From contig NZ_CP045484.1 in NCBI RefSeq assembly GCF_009729055.1, forward strand, positions 496,001 to 560,000: DNA of 64,000 nucleotides, given 5' to 3'. This document shows positions 59,349 to 64,000 of the stretch, one piece after another. The stretch comes from Sulfurisphaera ohwakuensis. GTDB lineage: Archaea > Thermoproteota > Thermoprotei_A > Sulfolobales > Sulfolobaceae. How positions within the stretch are numbered: position 1 is the first letter of the stretch; the number at the start of each line of letters is the position of its first letter. Position numbers and translations under genes: made by a program. The notes below the pieces were generated by a model. That model was not told the DNA's origin. It made no database searches and saw nothing but the letters and a program-made list of their open reading frames with translations.

Positions 59349-61031
59349 TTATTTTGGATCAGAAGCTTTCATTATATCTCTCTCATATATCACAGTTCTT
59401 CCTCTTAATGCTGATATAATAGCTGCAATAAACACTAGAGTTGCTGAGAAGTAAAATGCAATTTTCAATGAGTCCATAAATGCTGGGGCTATAACAGTAG
59501 GGAACCAATACTTGCCGGTAATAGTTGCTAATGTTGATGGTGGAATTGAATTAACAATACTTGCCGGTAATTGTGACAATATTGTTTTTACTGGATCATA
59601 TCCTAAAAATGCAGCAAATAATGCTGCAGTTGGCGGTATCTTAGCCATTATTGGTGCTAGCTGTGGTGCACCAGCGGCAGTTAAGGCAGAAGTCAAAGTA
59701 CTGGGTAAGTTAAGGTATAATACATCTATAACTATTGTGAAGAATATTCCAATACTTAACGTGCTTCCAGTATTTGTTAACATTGCTCTAATTCCAGATG
59801 CAGAACCTCTATGTTGTGGTGGTGCTGCATTTATTAATGAAGCCATATTTGGTGATACAAATAGACCGTTGCCAACACCCATTATGAAGATTATTATTGC
59901 AAATATTAAGTAGTTAAAATCATAGGGTAATGATGTTAATGCTATTAATCCCGCTCCAAGTATTACTAATCCAACTGTTGCCAGTACCCTAGCCCCATAC
60001 TTATCAGAAAGTCTTCCAGCAATAGTTCCCATTATTCCAAAACCCGCTAATAATGGTAAAAGATACACACCAGCCCAAAACGGAGCTTGTGAATAAGGTA
60101 TACCATGCAATGGTAGCCAAATCGCTTGTAAAAGTAAAACCAACATTAATTGTAATCCTCCAAAGGCAATTTGTGCAAAAAATATTGCTAGGGATGCCAT
60201 AGTAAATGCTCTAACCTTGAAAAGGTCTATCCTAAACATTGGGTCCTTAACTTTAGTTTCTACATAAAGGAAAACTAAGAACAATGCTACACCGGAAGAT
60301 ATACTTGCAATTACATATGGATTAGTCCAACCAGTAGCTGAGGAACCGTAAGGTAAAATTCCATAAGTTATTCCTACCAATATGAGAATTAATGCTACTG
60401 CATATAGTATATTTCCTATTATATCAACCCTTTGATTCCTATTAGGAGGAGTTAATTGTTTTAATGATTTATAAGACCAAATAGTCCCAGCAATTCCTAT
60501 TGGTACACTAACTAAAAATACATCTCTCCAATAAATTGAGGCTAAAATACCGCCTAATATTATTCCAGCAATTCCTCCAAAAATCCCTATTACACCGTTT
60601 AAACCTAATGCAAAACCTCTTTGATTTGGTGGAAACGCTTCAGATAGTACTGCAGCACTATTTGCCATTAAAAAGGCTCCGCCAATTCCTTGAATAATTC
60701 TATAAATTATCAACTGAAGTGCTGCAATACTCCCAGTACCTGGAGTTATATAAAGTAGGATTGAACCTATAGTGAAGATTGCAAAACCCAAATTGTACAT
60801 TCTAACTCTCCCGAATATGTCTGAGATTCTACCAATGTTAACTACTAATATTGCTGATACTATCGAGTAACCAAATAGAATCCATAATAGGTATTGAAAT
60901 GATGTAAATGGGTTTACCTCAATTCCTCTAAATATAGCTGGTAATGATATTAGGACAATGTTAGCATTCATGAATCCCATGAAAACTCCTAGGCTTGTAT
61001 TAGATAGGGCAATCCACTTATACTGAACCAT
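59349..61031 (-). CDS. MFS transporter, DHA2 (14-TM) exporter type
   Basis: 560 residues, fourteen helices. [20 protein letters not shown] near 67-86 (motif A), [19 protein letters not shown] followed by [16 protein letters not shown] near 134-170, and [17 protein letters not shown] near 336-352. Longer than its paralogue at 14970-16406 owing to an extra periplasmic segment around 460-515. Exporter of unknown substrate. Convergent with the SBP gene; the 3' T-rich interval 59296-59340 can terminate both. Confidence 0.85.
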   Translation of the reverse strand: MVQYKWIALSNTSLGVFMGFMNANIVLISLPAIFRGIEVNPFTSFQYLLWILFGYSIVSAILVVNIGRISDIFGRVRMYNLGFAIFTIGSILLYITPGTGSIAALQLIIYRIIQGIGGAFLMANSAAVLSEAFPPNQRGFALGLNGVIGIFGGIAGIILGGILASIYWRDVFLVSVPIGIAGTIWSYKSLKQLTPPNRNQRVDIIGNILYAVALILILVGITYGILPYGSSATGWTNPYVIASISSGVALFLVFLYVETKVKDPMFRIDLFKVRAFTMASLAIFFAQIAFGGLQLMLVLLLQAIWLPLHGIPYSQAPFWAGVYLLPLLAGFGIMGTIAGRLSDKYGARVLATVGLVILGAGLIALTSLPYDFNYLIFAIIIFIMGVGNGLFVSPNMASLINAAPPQHRGSASGIRAMLTNTGSTLSIGIFFTIVIDVLYLNLPSTLTSALTAAGAPQLAPIMAKIPPTAALFAAFLGYDPVKTILSQLPASIVNSIPPSTLATITGKYWFPTVIAPAFMDSLKIAFYFSATLVFIAAIISALRGRTVIYERDIMKASDPK

Positions 61032-61164
61032 AATGTTAAGTAGTGAATAGTTAACTATTAAATCTTTTGTTAATGAAGATTTAAATAATTATTAGTTAAA
61101 ATTAAAGTAAGAAAGCGAATAAAACATAGATTAAAAAAAGCTGGTTAAAGAAAGAAAAGAGGAT

Positions 61165-61677
61165 TTATAAAGGTGAGCCACAATTCATACAGAACCTAGC
61201 ATTTATTGGATTATTATAACCGCAAGCCCTACATGTCTTTTGCTGATATAACATTGGTTGATAAAATGGTTGCGGCTGAAATAGTGGTTGTTGATTCGTT
61301 AAGCTGATTAGCCTTTCAATCTCTTTAATGATGTCTTCTTCAATTTTCAAATTATATACTTCTTCAATACCTTCAATAAATGCTAATGGTGTGAAGACCA
61401 TTGCAGCTATTACATCTTCTGTGACATCAGCAGCTTTTAGCCAGTCACTCATTCCTACATCCACGTTTAAAACTCCTTGTCCTCCAGAAAGTCTTATTGT
61501 GAAAGCTCTATTAGCACCAAAAATAGTCCTTAATATACCTTCTTTTTTAGCTTGAACCACCACATATTGTCCAACTGGTAAGATTTGAGTTTTATAACCT
61601 TTACTAATTAGCCATTGTTCTAATGATAACCCTAATTGATATAAGTTGACGTATACGTTAGTATATGTCTTCTGCAT
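61165..61677 (-). CDS. Zinc-ribbon protein, paralogue of 8515-9009
   Basis: 170 residues: MQKTYTNVYVNLYQLG start, alpha/beta domain of about 125 residues, Gln/Pro-rich linker (QQPLFQPQPFYQP-like), and C-terminal CRACGYNNPINARFCMNCG zinc ribbon at about 150-168. The N-terminal MQKTYT-x-x-YVN and the ribbon match the protein at 8515-9009; the central domains differ more. Divergent from the ribosomal gene eL13. Function unknown. Confidence 0.75.
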   Translation of the reverse strand: MQKTYTNVYVNLYQLGLSLEQWLISKGYKTQILPVGQYVVVQAKKEGILRTIFGANRAFTIRLSGGQGVLNVDVGMSDWLKAADVTEDVIAAMVFTPLAFIEGIEEVYNLKIEEDIIKEIERLISLTNQQPLFQPQPFYQPMLYQQKTCRACGYNNPINARFCMNCGSPL

Positions 61678-61753
61678 TGAGTCTAAATTTGAGTTAAGGT
61701 TAAAAGGTTTTCGTTAAGTTTAGCTTATTATCTCCTACATAAACTTTTTATTT

Positions 61754-61984
61754 ATGGTAGAGCCGATTGTTAAACGCCCTCATTATCGTTTTGAAATTAG
61801 AAAGAAAGATACTAAAGTAGGGAAAGGTTTTAGTTTAAAAGAATTAAAAGAAGCCGGATTGTCCGTACATGAGGCTAAAAAACTTGGAGTCAGAATTGAT
61901 AAAAGAAGAAAAACTTCTTACCCAGAAAATGTTGAAGCCCTAAAGAAATTAAAGGAACAACAAGAGAAGAAACAAGCTCAGTAA
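61754..61984 (+). CDS. rpl13e: Ribosomal protein eL13
   Basis: 76 residues: IVKRPHYRFEIRKKDTKVGK, GFSLKELKEAGLSVHEAKKL, GVRIDKRRKTSYPENVEALK. This is the short eL13 of Thermoproteota, a basic large-subunit protein. Divergent from the zinc-ribbon gene with a 76-base intergenic region. Confidence 0.9.
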   Translation: MVEPIVKRPHYRFEIRKKDTKVGKGFSLKELKEAGLSVHEAKKLGVRIDKRRKTSYPENVEALKKLKEQQEKKQAQ

Positions 61985-62580
61985 TTTTCATTAATTATGT
62001 CTCAGTAAAGTAAACTATCTGCATTGTAGTTATAATGTTTCTTTTTATTAGTTTTTAGATTATAAAAAATCAGTTTATAAAAAAGAAAGAACATAAGTAT
62101 ATTTCTACTGAAAAGATGACAAGCGATACTGTTAATAATTAATCAAAGAACAGAATTTTAAATTAGCTTAGACAAATATTCTAGGAATTATATTAAGCTT
62201 TTGAAGACTGTAGCAGGGGTCTTTCACGGCTCTCTTGCGAATTCACTTTATTTTATCGAATTGATTGTACATTGATAATTGGAGAGACCAAGAAGTTATA
62301 CCACGGACTTAATGGGGATAATGATATACAATCAATTATTTCTTCATAAAATTATACTAAATTAAGAGAATATTACAATTTGCATAAGAAACTTGGCTCA
62401 CACCTTGTAGCATAACTTTTAGCTATAATTACTCACTTTTCATTATTACGTAGATGTTTATTTAAGTGCTTGAGGATTAAGCAGATTAAAAGAAAATTAC
62501 GTTACTAGTAAATATTAATATATCAATAGTTCTCTCAAACTCATATAGTAATTGATTTAAGTACCACAATATATATGAAT
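61985..62580. other. Gene-less stretch downstream of eL13
   Basis: 596 bases, AT-rich, no open frame of note and no RNA signature. A slightly GC-richer patch at 62205-62260 (GTAGCAGGGGTCTTTCACGG) has no identifiable origin. Confidence 0.4.
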
Positions 62581-62582
62581 TT

Positions 62583-62981
62583 ATGGAAGAAGAATATCTA
62601 GTCTTTGATGAAAATGGTAACTTACTAAGAAGGTTTTCTGATATTGAGTCTTTGTATAAGTTTGTTTTGGAAAAGACGAAGGAAGGAAAGAAAGTAAAAA
62701 TAAAAGGTCCATCAAAGGAATATTTTTTAATAGTTTCTGGTAAAAAAATTGAAAAATTTTCAACAGCAGAGGAGGCATTTAAGGAAGCAAAACAACATAT
62801 TCTTAAGGGAGAGAATGTGGAAGTTATAAGCGGAGATGCATATCTTGTCTTTAGCCAGGAAGGAGAATTATTAGGAAGGTTTTCTGATATTGAGTCTTTG
62901 TATAAGTTTGTTTTGGAAAAGACGAAGGAAGGAAAGAAAGTAAAAATAAAAGGTCCATCAAAAATTTATTTATTCTTGTGA
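62583..62981 (+). CDS. Small repeat protein with near-identical first and third units
   Basis: 132 residues made of three units of about 41 residues, each strand-helix-strand: EYLVFDENGNLLRRFSDIES..., EYFLIVSGKKIEKFSTAEEA..., YLVFSQEGELLGRFSDIES.... Units 1 and 3 are encoded in part by an 88-bp perfect direct repeat, while unit 2 is diverged. The protein ends shortly after unit 3. Its stop overlaps the start of the retropepsin-like gene (GTGA), so the two are coupled. Not a family I recognise. Confidence 0.65.
   Translation: MEEEYLVFDENGNLLRRFSDIESLYKFVLEKTKEGKKVKIKGPSKEYFLIVSGKKIEKFSTAEEAFKEAKQHILKGENVEVISGDAYLVFSQEGELLGRFSDIESLYKFVLEKTKEGKKVKIKGPSKIYLFL
62629..62716 (+). repeat. 88-bp perfect direct repeat, copy 1
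   Basis: Identical to 62875-62962 at an offset of 246 bases, which is 82 codons, so both copies are read in the same frame inside the repeat protein. Synonymous sites are identical too, which indicates recent duplication or gene conversion. Confidence 0.95.
62875..62962 (+). repeat. 88-bp perfect direct repeat, copy 2
   Basis: Second copy of the intragenic repeat; ends 16 bases before the TGA of the repeat protein. Confidence 0.95.
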
Positions 62982-63295
62982 GAATAAAGGCTAAGATTAA
63001 CGACGTGGAAGATTGGTTTATTGTAGATACTGGATTTAGTGGCGACATAATGGTTAATTATGAAATATTCGAGAAAATACCTTTTCCTACATTTGATGCA
63101 GGTTTAGTATGCATAACTGAGAATGAATGTTATATAGCTTTCGGAAAGATCTCTACATTTAGAATACTGGGTAATGAAATTAATACTGTAGTATTATGGA
63201 TCCCTCAATTAGATGAAAATTTGATTGGTGAAGGGGCGTTAATAAAACTAGGTTTAGTTATAAACTACAAGGACTTTACGGTTCTTGATCCTTAA
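62978..63295 (+). CDS. Retropepsin-like aspartyl protease (COG5550 type)
   Basis: 105 residues, GTG start overlapping the preceding stop. The catalytic D17-T-G triad in FIVDTGFSGD and the C-terminal NLIGEGALIKLGLVINY, the usual L-I-G-x-x-x-L flap end, fit the small retropepsin-like proteases, which act as homodimers. Physical coupling to a repeat protein suggests they work together. Confidence 0.75.
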   Translation: MRIKAKINDVEDWFIVDTGFSGDIMVNYEIFEKIPFPTFDAGLVCITENECYIAFGKISTFRILGNEINTVVLWIPQLDENLIGEGALIKLGLVINYKDFTVLDP

Positions 63296-63508
63296 TTCTC
63301 GTAATAGAAAGAGTTATTGGTCTATGTTATGATTGATAATGTTAATTTCAGAAACGAGATTCTTTCTAATGTTTATACTTAGTTATGTTTAAAGGAAAAT
63401 GATATTTCTAAGATTATTTGATAAGTTAGAGAGATTTAGCTCTTTTAAGTCTTAGTAAGTATGATTAAAGCTCTGTAAATGAAAAAGAGTGTGGAGATAG
63501 TGTCGTCA

Positions 63509-64000
63509 TTAGGGTATAAATTCTGAGATTAGTCTTCTCTCCCATAAGACTATTGCTATGGAGTGCTTTATCATACTTATACTCCTATTTACTGCCTTTG
63601 TTGCCCTCTTGAAGCGTACAAGCCTATCCCTTAGTGAGGAATGTAGCCCCTCGTTGGGGTTAACCGGTGAGACAATCGTGTGATCCTTTAACCAAAAGTT
63701 GTAATCATCACTCACCCACCATCTGGCAAGTACATTTTAATCTCACTGAAAGTATTCTCATCCCTATCACCAACAGAGTAAACTAGTAGAATCCAAGACT
63801 TGTGTAAACGTAACAAGTAAACTTGTAGAAAGCCCTAGTGTTCCTGCACAAGTAGGCCCACATCTCACCAACAACCTTAGTAACAACCTTACCCTTAACA
63901 AACTCTTTAGCCTTATTCCACTAACTTCTCACACTTCCGCCTACTTAACACAAATAAACACAGTACCCAAAGGTACGTTAAGAACCCTAGAAATAGCCCT
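63509..64000 (-). pseudogene. Decayed IS1-family transposase, running off the window
   Basis: On the minus strand three frames must be joined: KAKEFVKGKVVTKVVGEMWAY (the conserved IS1 E-M-W), then ENTFSEIKMYLPDGG, then VSDDYNFWLKDHTIVSPVNP, HSSLRDRLVRFKRATKAVNR and a family C-terminus. In-frame stops and at least two frameshifts separate them. The upstream part (RAISRVLNVPLGTVF) continues to the window edge, so the terminal inverted repeats cannot be seen. Confidence 0.7.

Noticed and set aside
59512-59913. Plus-strand open frame within the DHA2 exporter
   Set aside because: Shadow of a well conserved membrane protein, with no family resemblance of its own.
1-64000. tRNA, rRNA and CRISPR arrays
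   Set aside because: I looked for T-loop motifs in intergenic DNA and for regularly spaced repeats of 24-37 bases and found none. A covariance scan could still find an intron-containing tRNA that I missed.

Overview
The window is AT-rich archaeal DNA (roughly one third G+C by eye) from the thermoacidophilic order Sulfolobales, most like Sulfurisphaera/Sulfolobus. Supporting this are: an Sso10a-type winged-helix protein, DUF929- and DUF3834-type proteins, PaREP1 proteins, a doxB/foxA-like haem-copper oxidase subunit, archaeal eL13, an archaeal Elp3, TldD/TldE, a solute-binding protein with a Thr-rich stalk and C-terminal membrane anchor, a TnpB-only IS200/IS605 element, HEPN-MNT and VapBC pairs, and many leaderless starts with a TATA box about 25 bases upstream. 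Genus is an inference.

Layout. 0-9 kb: a truncated FAD-linked oxidase, a PaREP1 protein and an NDH-2/SQR-like flavoprotein in one minus-strand run; a secreted protein with an ABC-2-like membrane protein; an MBL-fold hydrolase; an Asp/Glu-racemase-like enzyme; an HEPN-like protein; Sso10a; XdhC; and a zinc-ribbon protein. 9-12 kb: an ammonium transporter, then a decayed HEPN-MNT pair. 12-20 kb: tldD-tldE, a DHA2-type MFS exporter, a second racemase-like gene, GDPD and a metallophosphoesterase. 20-21.5 kb: an intact TnpB element with hairpins at both ends. 21.5-28 kb: hydrolase/thioesterase pair, DUF3834 and MBL genes, a PaREP1 gene bracketed by a nearly perfect 145-bp repeat, a lone oxidase subunit I, a C/D-box-like element and a frameshifted small secreted protein.

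28-41 kb: small unknown proteins, a beta-carbonic anhydrase, NSUN-type methyltransferase and TenA, a membrane Ser/Thr kinase, a Lpd-like flavoprotein, a methyltransferase pseudogene, a regulator with a membrane protein, then VapBC and an intact HEPN-MNT pair. 41-50 kb: MFS and APC transporters, Elp3, a 2-hydroxyacid dehydrogenase with an HEPN protein, UPF0248, nitroreductase and an orphan PEP-synthase-type domain. 50-61 kb: a complete dipeptide/oligopeptide ABC transporter (dppBCDF on minus, solute-binding protein on plus), then another MFS exporter. 61-64 kb: a second zinc-ribbon paralogue, eL13, a repeat protein translationally coupled to a retropepsin-like protease, and a decayed IS1-type transposase.

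Most genes are ordinary chromosomal functions. The most unusual features are the direct repeat around the PaREP1 gene, the repeat-protein/aspartic-protease pair with an 88-bp perfect internal repeat, two racemase-like paralogues that both lack the N-terminal catalytic cysteine, a palindrome plus direct repeat at an amino-acid permease promoter, a solute-binding protein whose lobe signatures appear in reversed order, two long antiparallel 3' gene overlaps, and several clear gene-decay events (HEPN-MNT, methyltransferase, IS1, tnpB relics). No tRNA, rRNA or CRISPR array was seen.
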